From Faecalicatena fissicatena (GTDB taxonomy: Bacteria; Bacillota; Clostridia; Lachnospirales; Lachnospiraceae): a stretch of DNA of 14,278 bases. The notes below the pieces were generated by a model. It saw nothing but the letters and a program-made list of their open reading frames with translations, was not told where the DNA came from and did no database searches. A program made the position numbers and the translations under genes. How positions within the stretch are numbered: position 1 is the first letter of the stretch; every line of letters begins with the position of its first letter. The DNA lies in assembly GCA_001028025.1 (NCBI GenBank), contig LDAQ01000045.1, forward strand, positions 1-14,278. The letters run 5' to 3'. Shown piece after piece: positions 1-6,491 of the stretch.

Positions 1-119
1 AAATCCGCGAAATCAGCCAGAAAAAATCTGCTTCCGAAGCAGATTTTTAGAACGCCTGAGGCGTTTAATCATCAGATTAAACGGTGAATGCGTTCGGTTC
101 TGGCTGATTTTGCGGATTT
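1..119. repeat. Multi-branched palindromic element 1
   Basis: Arms 1-22 and 98-119 are inverted repeats that pair at 22 of 22 positions if one G-T pair (9 with 111) is counted as a wobble. Inside lie a 12-bp hairpin (22-33 with 37-48), a 6-bp hairpin (51-56 with 60-65, loop TGA) and a 5-bp hairpin (66-70 with 75-79, loop ATCA). The whole folds as an outer helix closing a multi-branch junction. The wobble is G-U in plus-strand RNA but C-A in minus-strand RNA, a weak hint for plus-strand RNA. The element touches the window edge and may extend further left. It lies downstream of the minus-strand csoR gene. It could be a termination or processing element, a structured RNA or a MITE-like repeat. 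The pairing is read directly; the role is unknown. Confidence 0.75.
21..48 (-). terminator. Terminator-like hairpin inside element 1
   Basis: The stem 22-33/37-48 has a CTGCTTC/GAAGCAG core flanked by A and T runs. Read on the minus strand it ends in six T (positions 26 to 21). It is the first intrinsic-terminator-like structure downstream of csoR, about 200 bp past its stop codon. The stem is symmetric, with five T at 44-48 on the plus strand, so it could act in both directions. The surrounding outer helix would compete with the T tail for pairing. Confidence 0.45.
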
Positions 120-244
120 CCTCTTACTGCCGCTTGGCGCAGCGACTGTATTACCAACAGGACAGGTGCTTTTCACAGTCCGTCCCGGCTCACGGTAAGC
201 GCCCCCTTCGTCGCTCCCGAGACTAAAGCTCGTTGCCTAAATCC
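120..244. other. Intergenic region with several possible short helices
   Basis: No gene is seen here. The region can form a 6-bp helix GACTGT/ACAGTC (144-149 with 175-180), a hairpin CTG-c-CGC/GCG-CAG (127-142) and CGAG/CTCG around a 7-nt loop (218-221 with 229-232; loop CTTTAGT on the minus strand). Two further helices are possible: GGCGC/GCGCC (136-140 with 199-203) and AGCGAC/GTCGCT (141-146 with 210-215). These two cross each other and overlap the first helix, so they would be alternative folds or a pseudoknot. It sits directly between the csoR stop codon and element 1, so it may be the csoR 3' untranslated region or part of a larger structured RNA. Confidence 0.4.
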
Positions 245-727
245 CTACTTAATGAATTTGTCAATCGCCTGGTTCAGCTTACGAATTGCTTCCTGGTCAT
301 TTTCCTCCACAGCTTCCACAATACAGTGGTCAATGTGGTTTTTCAGGACCACCTTTCCCGTATTATTGATTGCGGAGCGCACTGCTGCCAGCTGAATCAG
401 TACTTCGCTGCAGTCCGCATCCTTCTCCACCATCCGCTTCACCGCTTCCATATGTCCGATTGCCTTGGAAAGGCGGTTCATAACTGCCTTTTTCTCCTCC
501 TGGCTGTGGACATGGCGGTGCACTGTCCCATGTGTGTGGTTTTCTTCGTTTTCATGTGTATGCGCATGACTATGGACCACTCCGTTTTCATGCACATGCT
601 CACAGGCTCTCTCATTTTCGTGTATATGGACATGTCTGTGAACTTCTCCATTCTCATGCTTTCGTTCCTTTTGGTCCATAACACCTGTTTCATGCCGTTC
701 ATTTTTTTGATTTTCTGTTCTCTCCAT
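245..727 (-). CDS. csoR: CsoR/RcnR-family metal-sensing repressor with His-rich N-terminus
   Basis: This is a 160-residue DUF156-family protein. The all-helical repressor core runs from about residue 78 to 160. Cys106, His131 and Cys135 have the 25- and 4-residue spacing of the Cu(I) ligands Cys36, His61 and Cys65 of CsoR. RcnR has His at the last of these positions, so the ligand set looks copper-type. Residues about 24-75 form an unusual extension dense in His, with repeated HxH and HEN units, likely a metal-binding or buffering tail. Family members are cytosolic tetramers that release DNA on binding metal. A GGAG sits only 2 nt before the chosen ATG, which is tight; Met17 is an alternative start. 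It follows the ABC importer on the same strand after a 224-bp gap, and a G/C-tract palindrome lies at that importer's promoter, so it may regulate the importer. Family assignment is firm; the metal is not. Confidence 0.9.
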   Translation of the reverse strand: MERTENQKNERHETGVMDQKERKHENGEVHRHVHIHENERACEHVHENGVVHSHAHTHENEENHTHGTVHRHVHSQEEKKAVMNRLSKAIGHMEAVKRMVEKDADCSEVLIQLAAVRSAINNTGKVVLKNHIDHCIVEAVEENDQEAIRKLNQAIDKFIK

Positions 728-762
728 AACTCCTGTACTCTCTTTTTTATTTTTTACCGGAA

Positions 763-897
763 TTAACTCGCATCATTCCGCAAACCAGGTTTTCCCAAAA
801 CCCAATTGTCTGTAAATGAATTGACTGCCTTTCCCTGCAGAGTATCATTCTGATTCACCAACGCTGCCACGTCGGCCCTGCTCATTAGGACTATCAT
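763..897 (-). CDS. Small ORF or gene remnant of unknown function (44 aa)
   Basis: This open frame starts at an ATG (895-897) or at a second ATG (883-885) and ends in TAA. Its composition looks protein-like: SRADVAALVNQND, then GKAVNSF, then NWVLGKPGLRNDAS. No ribosome binding site precedes either ATG, and the frame stays open upstream to a GTG near 930 with no good start signal. I do not recognise the family. It lies in the gap between the importer's last ATPase and csoR, so it may be the 3' remnant of a lost gene, a small protein or chance. Confidence 0.3.
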   Translation of the reverse strand: MIVLMSRADVAALVNQNDTLQGKAVNSFTDNWVLGKPGLRNDAS

Positions 898-951
898 CCG
901 ATAAATATATCTTAACAAATTTTGCGCCACATGGCTATGAAAATTCAGGGT

Positions 952-1557
952 TTATTTGCGCAGTTCAACCTGTCTTGTACACACCCGCTCCAGGAGTTCC
1001 TGGTTATGGCTTACCGCAATCAGCCCGATCTCCCGTTCCGCCACTTCCCGTACCAGGAAATTCCAGATCTGACTCTGAGTAATCAGATCCAGCATAGTAC
1101 TGATCTCGTCTGCAAGCAGAAAACGGGTTCTCTTTCCCAGTGCCCTGGCCAGGCAAAAACGCTGCAGTTCTCCTCCTGAAAGCTCAGAAGGAAAGCGGTT
1201 CATCCAGTCCGGCTCGATTCCCAGCTCATGCAGGATGCGCTCCTCAACCTTATCCCCCTCCAGAATCACATCCCGCATGCGCAGTCTCGGGTTCACGGCA
1301 AGTTCGGGCTGCTGCCAGATCATCTGTACCGGACAGTAACCCTTATAAGAGGACAGCGGCTTTCCATCCAGCAGAACTTCTCCACTGTCCGGCAGAAGAT
1401 AGCCGGAAAGCAGCTTGCATAGTGTTGTCTTCCCATATCCGCTCGGCGCCAGCAGACCCACTCTTTCCGTATGCTCCGCAGACAGACTGAAATCCTCCAG
1501 TATCATCCGGTCCTCTTTTTTATATTGATAGGAAACATTTTTCAGCTCCAGTCTCAT
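952..1557 (-). CDS. ABC transporter ATPase, second subunit (OppF/NikE type, short)
   Basis: This is the second cytoplasmic ATPase of the importer. In the 201-residue form the P-loop is APSGYGKTT (37-45), the signature LSGGE (126-130), Walker B RFLLADE (145-151) and the switch His is His184. I chose the ATG at 1555-1557, preceded by GGAGG with a longish 12-nt spacer; a GTG at 1576-1578 would add seven residues but overlaps that Shine-Dalgarno sequence. The protein is short for the family: OppF/NikE proteins usually exceed 260 residues, and the C-terminal oligopeptide-transporter domain is absent. The first Gly of the P-loop is Ala, a mild deviation, while the catalytic Lys, Asp and Glu are kept. 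It is the last importer gene, 165 bp after the other ATPase. Confidence 0.88.
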   Translation of the reverse strand: MRLELKNVSYQYKKEDRMILEDFSLSAEHTERVGLLAPSGYGKTTLCKLLSGYLLPDSGEVLLDGKPLSSYKGYCPVQMIWQQPELAVNPRLRMRDVILEGDKVEERILHELGIEPDWMNRFPSELSGGELQRFCLARALGKRTRFLLADEISTMLDLITQSQIWNFLVREVAEREIGLIAVSHNQELLERVCTRQVELRK

Positions 1558-1722
1558 AATTATTCTATTCCTCCACACAGCAGCCTTTTAGATACATGTA
1601 TCATCACAGCAGCTCTTTTTATTACACGGAATGCAAATTTCCAGATTCCAGGTTTACCACCGGCAGATACAGGCAATATTAAGCTGTTTTTATTCGGCAG
1701 ATGCATAAAAGCAGCAGGACGC

Positions 1723-2682
1723 CTACATGGCAGATAAGCATCTCACACGGCCGCCCCGAAGTTCCCGCCAGGGAATCTCTTTGCTGCATTCTGCGGTACA
1801 CAGCCTGCATCTGGGCGCAAATGGACATCCCTCCGGCATTTCCTTTGCATAGGGCTGTACCCCATCTGTGGGCTGAAACCCATTGCGGGGCATTGCACGC
1901 CACAGTGCTTTCGTATAGGGGTGCCGCAAAGTCTCTTCTCTCTTAAAATCGGAAGCTTTGGCTTCCTCAATGGACTCGCCCGCATAAAATACAACAATGC
2001 GGTCCACCGTCTCCAGCGCCAGTTCCAAATCATGTGTAATCACCAGCACACCGGCCCCCATGTCCGCCAGCTCCCGAAAATGTTCCATGGCCCGTTTTGC
2101 TACTTTGAGGTCCAGGCCCGGGGTAGGCTCATCGGCAATGACCAGCTTCGGTTCCTCTATCAGTGCGGTTGAGATCAGGATTCTTCTGCTCATTCCTCCC
2201 GACAGCTCGAAAGGATACAGCTCTTCCACGCTCTCCTTCAGGTTATATCTTCTGAAGATTTCTTTCAGCTTATTTTTCGTCCGCTTATCTGTTCGTCCCT
2301 TTCGTATCTGGTGCCCGGTCTTCATCAGGGGATCGAGGCAGGCCAGGCTCTGGGGCACCATCACAATCTCACTCCCCCGGAGCTTCTCTATCCTGTCCGG
2401 GGTCAGCTCACTGCCGCAGTATTCCATTTTGCCGCCTGCAGAGGCATTATAGGGAAGCAGGCCCAGAACCGCATGGGCAAGCAGACTTTTGCCAGAACCG
2501 CTGGAACCGACAACTGCCACCATCTCTCCGGCTCTGACCTCCACGTCCAGATCCCGGATAACCGTCATCTGCTCCCGGCGCAGCCCCTGTTCATACTGCG
2601 TGAAAGATATGTGCAGATGTTCTATTTTTAAGACGGGAGCCCCTGGTGCCGCCCCCTTTTCCGTGTTTACATTCAACTCCAT
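1723..2682 (-). CDS. ABC transporter ATPase, first subunit (OppD/NikD type)
   Basis: This 319-residue ATPase would power uptake with the shorter ATPase encoded next. It has Walker A GSSGSGKS (59-66), a Q-loop Gln at 111, signature LSGGM (160-164), Walker B LVIADEP (180-186) and His217. The C-terminus carries the domain typical of oligopeptide/nickel ATPases, with Cys286, Cys292, Cys295, Cys299 and Cys315 around a GCPFAPRC motif; in some relatives these cysteines bind an iron-sulfur cluster. The ATG at 2680-2682 is preceded by a moderate GGAAGGAAC about 10 nt upstream. The gene starts 27 bp after the second permease, consistent with one operon. Nickel and dipeptide transporters share this architecture, so substrate cannot be read from it. 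Confidence 0.92.
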   Translation of the reverse strand: MELNVNTEKGAAPGAPVLKIEHLHISFTQYEQGLRREQMTVIRDLDVEVRAGEMVAVVGSSGSGKSLLAHAVLGLLPYNASAGGKMEYCGSELTPDRIEKLRGSEIVMVPQSLACLDPLMKTGHQIRKGRTDKRTKNKLKEIFRRYNLKESVEELYPFELSGGMSRRILISTALIEEPKLVIADEPTPGLDLKVAKRAMEHFRELADMGAGVLVITHDLELALETVDRIVVFYAGESIEEAKASDFKREETLRHPYTKALWRAMPRNGFQPTDGVQPYAKEMPEGCPFAPRCRLCTAECSKEIPWRELRGGRVRCLSAM

Positions 2683-2709
2683 ACCAACTTTTCCGTTCCT
2701 TCCGCAGAT

Positions 2710-3525
2710 TTATTCGTGCACACTCCCCGGTTCCGTGAGTTTTCGCAGATTTTCTCCCGCTTTGTAAAACAGAACCACAACCAGCACCAGCATTGCCCCC
2801 GGGAAAAGCGCGAGCCACCATTTGCCGGTAATCAGATATTTCATGGATTCTGACAGGATAATGCCGATCGCCGGCTGCTCCGAAGAAAGTCCGAATCCCA
2901 GAAAAGTAATGCTGGATTCATGCAGGACTGCATGCGGAAAAATCAGCACCAGACCTACAAGAAACTGGGACATCAAGTGCGGGATAAGATGTTTTCTGGC
3001 AATATACCATTTGCTTTTCCCCATTTTCTCTGCAATCAATATATACGGGCTCTCCCGCAGCTGTATTACTTCCGCCCGGATCAGTCTCGCCAGGGACGGC
3101 CAGTGTGTCAGGGCAATCCCCAGCGCCACACCTTTAAAGCCCTTGCCCATTGCAACGGATATCAGGATCAGCAGCAGAATATGTGGGATTCCCATGATCA
3201 AATCAATACAGAAGGTGATCACCGTATCCGCCGCCTTCCCCAGTGTTGCCGATACAACGCCCAGAATCAGCGCTGTAACGGCACTGGCAGCTGCAGTCAG
3301 AATCCCCAGCAGTATGCTGATGGAAAGACCTCTCAATGTGCGTGCAAGCATATCGCGCCCCATCCAGTCTGTACCGAAAAGACAGTCCAGGGAAGGTGAC
3401 AGGTTCTTTCTGGAAAAGTCCGTGAGCCTCGCCGTATCTGCGCAGAACATGCCGCCAATGCAGATTGCAAGCAGGATAAGAGAAGATGCAAGCAGGCTTA
3501 TAAAAACTTTCTTTCTCCGATTCAT
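2710..3525 (-). CDS. ABC transporter permease, second subunit (DppC/NikC type)
   Basis: This 271-residue inner-membrane permease has an N-terminal membrane segment (about residues 7-29). A short exported stretch follows, containing the family motif FGTDWMGRDMLARTLRG. The transport core has about five membrane segments and an EAA-type loop near ARLIRAEVIQLRESPYILIAEKMG. Its ATG overlaps the stop codon of the preceding permease in an ATGA junction, which indicates translational coupling. AGGAGG lies within the end of the upstream gene. It should pair with the other permease to form the pore. The family call is secure; substrate is not. Confidence 0.93.
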   Translation of the reverse strand: MNRRKKVFISLLASSLILLAICIGGMFCADTARLTDFSRKNLSPSLDCLFGTDWMGRDMLARTLRGLSISILLGILTAAASAVTALILGVVSATLGKAADTVITFCIDLIMGIPHILLLILISVAMGKGFKGVALGIALTHWPSLARLIRAEVIQLRESPYILIAEKMGKSKWYIARKHLIPHLMSQFLVGLVLIFPHAVLHESSITFLGFGLSSEQPAIGIILSESMKYLITGKWWLALFPGAMLVLVVVLFYKAGENLRKLTEPGSVHE

Positions 3526-4517
3526 CGCCGCACGCCTCCTCTTCTGATCCGCGGATCCACAATACCATACAGGATATCCGCCAGCATATTTCCGCTAAAA
3601 ACAATCAGGGCGCTGATCACCGCAATAGCCATCAGAAGAGGCAGATCACTTCCCAGCCCCGCAGTGACTGCCGCCTGTCCCAGTCCCGGATAGGAAAATA
3701 CCTGTTCCACCAGCACGGAGCCACCAAAAATCTCGCTGATTGCTGCAAAATGAAGCGTAATCGCGGGCAGAAGAACATTGCGGAATCCATGCTGCCTAAA
3801 AAGCCGGATACCACGCAGGCCCCTTGCTCTGGCGAACATGATATAATCGCTGTCCATAATCTCAATCATTTTTTCCCTGGTATGCAGCGCGATATTGGAT
3901 ACCCCGGTGATACTGAGTGTCATTGCCGGCAATATAGCATGATATACCCTGTCCCATATGGTAACCCCGGACGCCTCCACACCGATCGGTACACTCAGCC
4001 CGATAGGCAGGATCTTCAGCCACACACCGAACACCAGGAGCAGCAATAGCGCCAGCCAGAAAGTGGGTGTGCTGGATATCAGCAGGCAGTACCCCTTTAC
4101 GATCCGTTCAATCCACCGCCCCCGGTTCATCCCAGAAACCACACCTAGCACCAGGCCCAGGATCCCCGATAAGATCCAGGCGATCACCATCAGAACCAGC
4201 GAATTCATAAGTTTTACGCCCAATACCTCCGACACCGGGCGGCGGTATAAAAGGGAGGTTCCCATGTCACCCCGTATAAAATCTGCCGCCCAGGATACGT
4301 ACTGATTTATCGGGGAGCCGTCCACGCCCCAGTATTCCCGGAGCTTTCCGATCTGCTCCTGGCTCATGCTCCCGAGGGCAGCCTGTCCCACATTGGCCTG
4401 CAGCGGGTCTACAGGAGAAGCTTTCATCAGCACAAATGTCAGGATGCTGGCAGCGGCCACCAGAAGAAGCATATATATGATTTTTTTCCCTATGCGGATA
4501 CTCCACTGCCGTGCCAT
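3522..4517 (-). CDS. ABC transporter permease, first subunit (DppB/NikB type)
   Basis: This 331-residue inner-membrane permease has an N-terminal helix (about 11-30), a long exported loop and then five further hydrophobic segments typical of the DppB/OppB family. The EAA-like region (about residues 225-250) precedes the family stretch GSVLVEQVFSYPGLGQA. The ATG at 4515-4517 follows GGAGGA at good spacing. It overlaps the second permease by 4 nt. A 102-bp gap with a strong hairpin separates it from the binding-protein gene, an arrangement that commonly lets the binding protein be made in excess. Confidence 0.93.
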   Translation of the reverse strand: MARQWSIRIGKKIIYMLLLVAAASILTFVLMKASPVDPLQANVGQAALGSMSQEQIGKLREYWGVDGSPINQYVSWAADFIRGDMGTSLLYRRPVSEVLGVKLMNSLVLMVIAWILSGILGLVLGVVSGMNRGRWIERIVKGYCLLISSTPTFWLALLLLLVFGVWLKILPIGLSVPIGVEASGVTIWDRVYHAILPAMTLSITGVSNIALHTREKMIEIMDSDYIMFARARGLRGIRLFRQHGFRNVLLPAITLHFAAISEIFGGSVLVEQVFSYPGLGQAAVTAGLGSDLPLLMAIAVISALIVFSGNMLADILYGIVDPRIRRGGVRR

Positions 4518-4575
4518 ATCTCAAATCCTCCAATTTCTTTTATTTTCTGTCCCGTGTTCTCCTTAACGGGAAAAC

Positions 4576-4602
4576 GGGACGCTCATCTTACGGCAGCGTC
4601 CC
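4576..4602 (-). promoter_or_regulatory. Intercistronic stem-loop between binding protein and permease genes
   Basis: On the minus strand GGGACGCT and AGCGTCCC (4595-4602 and 4576-4583) form an 8-bp GC-rich stem with an 11-nt loop, followed by GTTTT. A second small CCCGT/ACGGG hairpin (4551-4555 with 4566-4570) lies just beyond. The T tail is short, so partial termination or protection of the upstream mRNA from 3' decay is more likely than a full stop. Either would raise binding protein over membrane components. The role is inferred; the pairing is read directly. Confidence 0.6.
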
Positions 4603-4619
4603 TGTTCTGTATTCGTTCT

Positions 4620-6230
4620 TTATTCCCAGGACCACTGATCTACATTGTTGATAATAGACCAGCCATGCCCGTGGGGATGGATTTTCTGTTCTGCAACCTG
4701 AAGGCCGTCTCTTACAAAATAGAGGTGGTCCACATTACACAGCCAGATCCACGGGATGTCCCCTTCCTGCGTGATTCCGGTTGCACCGTCCCACTGGGCT
4801 TTCTGCCACAGCTCATAGGATTCTTCCAAAGTGGCCGTTTCCTGCGCTTCATCCATGTATTTATCCACCGTCTCATTTGCATAAGGTGAATACTCTGCCT
4901 GGCCGATTCCGGTATCGGAAAGTGTATGGTAGATATTGTAAAGCTCCATCGGCGTATGTGCACCCCAGCCCCAGACCAGAGGTTCTGACTGCGCACGGTC
5001 GTAAGCCACATCCCAGCCCACGCCCTCAGTTGTCACTTCGATCCCCAGCTCTTTTAACTGGTTTGCGGTATCTTCCGCCAGCGCCTGGCGGACGGAATCT
5101 CCGCTGCTGAACATCAGGGTGAATGCCGCCCTCTCGCCGTCTTTCTCGCGGATACCGTCCTTCCCTTCTTTCCAGCCTGCATCCTCCAGAAGCTTCTTCG
5201 CCCCGTCCGGATCGTATTCCACTTCACAAGCGCTGTTGTACCACGGCATTTTGTCGCATACGCTGAAGGCCTTTGTACCATGTCCGTTCAGTACATTTTC
5301 AATCATCTCGTCGCGGTCAATGCCGATATTGATCGCCCTTCTCACATTTATATCTGAGGTAAATACATTTCCATATGTAATACCGTCCTTCTCCTGGGGA
5401 TCGGACGCCGGAAGGTTAAATCCGCGGTTATCCACGGTCTGTACCGCAAACAGTTCATATCCATCAACCGCCTGCTCACTGTAGGAAGCAGCTGTATGCG
5501 CCACATCCACCTCGCCGGCCATAGCTGCGGCGAGCGCCGCGTCCTCTTCCATGAATAAAACGGTTACCTTTTTCATCTTCGGCGCTTCCCCGTAGTAATC
5601 CGGATTTGCCTCAAATATCACCTGCTGGCCTCTGTCCCACTGCTTCATAATGTAGCGGCCCGAACCGATAGGGTTCTGACCGTAATTTTCATTGTAAGCA
5701 TGTTCAGGTACGATGCCAACAATTGCCATGGTATAAGGCCATATGGAAAACGGCTTCGTCATCTGGAATTCAACAGTCGTGTCATCCAGCGCAGATGCCT
5801 TTTCCAGCATCGTAAAGTCATTCACCGAACTTTTTTCTTTACAATTGTTATAGGTAAATGCAACATCTTCTGCCGTCAGCGTTTCTCCATCGGTAAACTT
5901 CACGTCATCCCGGATGGTGACTGTCCAGGTAAGCCCGTCTTCACTTACCTGATAATCCGTTGCCAGATCATTTTCTATCTTCAGATCTTTTGTGGTCACG
6001 GTCAGAGTGCTCTGAATCAGAGGTTCGTGAACGTGTTCCCCGGCTCCCCAGCCATAGGCGGGATCAAAGCCTTCCTCAGGCTCTGAAGTGGTTGGCATGG
6101 TGACAACTACGGAGTCTCTGTCTGCCTCAGCGGCCTTCTTTTCCTTGTTTTCCGTTCCCTGTCCGCAGCCGGCTAACAGGCCTGCTGTGAGCGCTGCTGC
6201 GCATACTATACTGATAACCCTCTTCCTCAT
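4620..6230 (-). CDS. ABC transporter substrate-binding lipoprotein (SBP_bac_5, nickel/peptide type)
   Basis: This 536-residue family 5 solute-binding protein is anchored by a lipobox (LAGC, Cys22) after a charged N-terminus and hydrophobic stretch. The mature protein shows family landmarks: the ATDYQVSEDGLTWTVTIRDDVKFTDG region, FTYNN, GSGRYIMKQW and the domain around RRAINIGIDRDEMIENV. The last 20 residues contain His518, His520 and His522 in HPHGHGW, suggesting a metal or metal-chelate ligand, but family 5 proteins also bind peptides. AGGAGG sits 5-6 nt before the ATG. It is the first gene of the five-gene importer and has its own consensus promoter with a G/C-tract palindrome. Nickel, cobalt or another chelated metal is my best inference given the metal-sensing regulator downstream; peptide uptake remains possible. 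Confidence 0.92.
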   Translation of the reverse strand: MRKRVISIVCAAALTAGLLAGCGQGTENKEKKAAEADRDSVVVTMPTTSEPEEGFDPAYGWGAGEHVHEPLIQSTLTVTTKDLKIENDLATDYQVSEDGLTWTVTIRDDVKFTDGETLTAEDVAFTYNNCKEKSSVNDFTMLEKASALDDTTVEFQMTKPFSIWPYTMAIVGIVPEHAYNENYGQNPIGSGRYIMKQWDRGQQVIFEANPDYYGEAPKMKKVTVLFMEEDAALAAAMAGEVDVAHTAASYSEQAVDGYELFAVQTVDNRGFNLPASDPQEKDGITYGNVFTSDINVRRAINIGIDRDEMIENVLNGHGTKAFSVCDKMPWYNSACEVEYDPDGAKKLLEDAGWKEGKDGIREKDGERAAFTLMFSSGDSVRQALAEDTANQLKELGIEVTTEGVGWDVAYDRAQSEPLVWGWGAHTPMELYNIYHTLSDTGIGQAEYSPYANETVDKYMDEAQETATLEESYELWQKAQWDGATGITQEGDIPWIWLCNVDHLYFVRDGLQVAEQKIHPHGHGWSIINNVDQWSWE

Positions 6231-6261
6231 AGTTTCCTCCTGTTTTTACCGATTTTTGTCC

Positions 6262-6290
6262 AGTATAGCACCCTCCATTTTTTGCCACAA
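6262..6290 (-). promoter_or_regulatory. Promoter of the ABC importer operon
   Basis: On the minus strand TTGTGG (6285-6290) and TATACT (6262-6267) are separated by exactly 17 bp, a good housekeeping sigma promoter. It lies about 30 bp before the binding-protein start codon, so the leader is short. Confidence 0.75.
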
Positions 6291-6303
6291 CCCCCTTAGG
6301 GGG
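6291..6303. promoter_or_regulatory. Candidate CsoR/RcnR-type operator (CCCCC-TTA-GGGGG)
   Basis: A perfect 5-bp G/C inverted repeat with a 3-bp centre directly abuts the -35 box of the importer promoter and is flanked by A/T-rich sequence (GTAT on one side). CsoR/RcnR/FrmR repressors recognise A/T-flanked G/C tracts of this general kind. A second G5 tract lies at 6335-6339. A regulator of that family is encoded downstream of the importer. The repeat is seen directly; binding is inferred. Confidence 0.55.
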
Positions 6304-6421
6304 ATACTTTTCTTTCTTTTCTTTCCGTACGAAAGGGGGATTGGGCTATTCATGCATACAGTGGGCCGTCCCGCTCCCCGTATTCCCGGGCAGTACAATA
6401 TATGATCCATCATAACCATCG

Positions 6422-6456
6422 AAAAAGCACAGACTGCCTCCTGCCGTCTGTGCTTT
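6422..6456 (-). terminator. Terminator of the desulfidase/epimerase unit
   Basis: The stem AAAGCACAGAC/GTCTGTGCTTT (6446-6456 with 6424-6434, 11 bp) has an 11-nt loop and is followed by T residues on the minus strand (6426 down to 6422). It lies 36 bp downstream of the epimerase stop codon, a classic intrinsic terminator separating that unit from the importer operon. Confidence 0.85.
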
Positions 6457-6491
6457 CTTTATTTATGTTCTTTCTGCTCCCATATCTCTTA

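Noticed and set aside
1..244. Known mobile element ends or CRISPR repeats.
   Set aside because: No transposase gene is present in the window, no direct repeats with regular spacing are seen, and the palindromes have no target-site duplication that I could find.
233..766. Plus-strand frame of 177 codons opposite csoR.
   Set aside because: It is the complement of the His-rich csoR gene, with a low-complexity hydrophobic translation and no ribosome binding site.
2822..3547. Plus-strand frame of 241 codons opposite the second permease.
   Set aside because: It is a long antisense shadow with no ribosome binding site; the minus-strand permease has clear family motifs and translational coupling.
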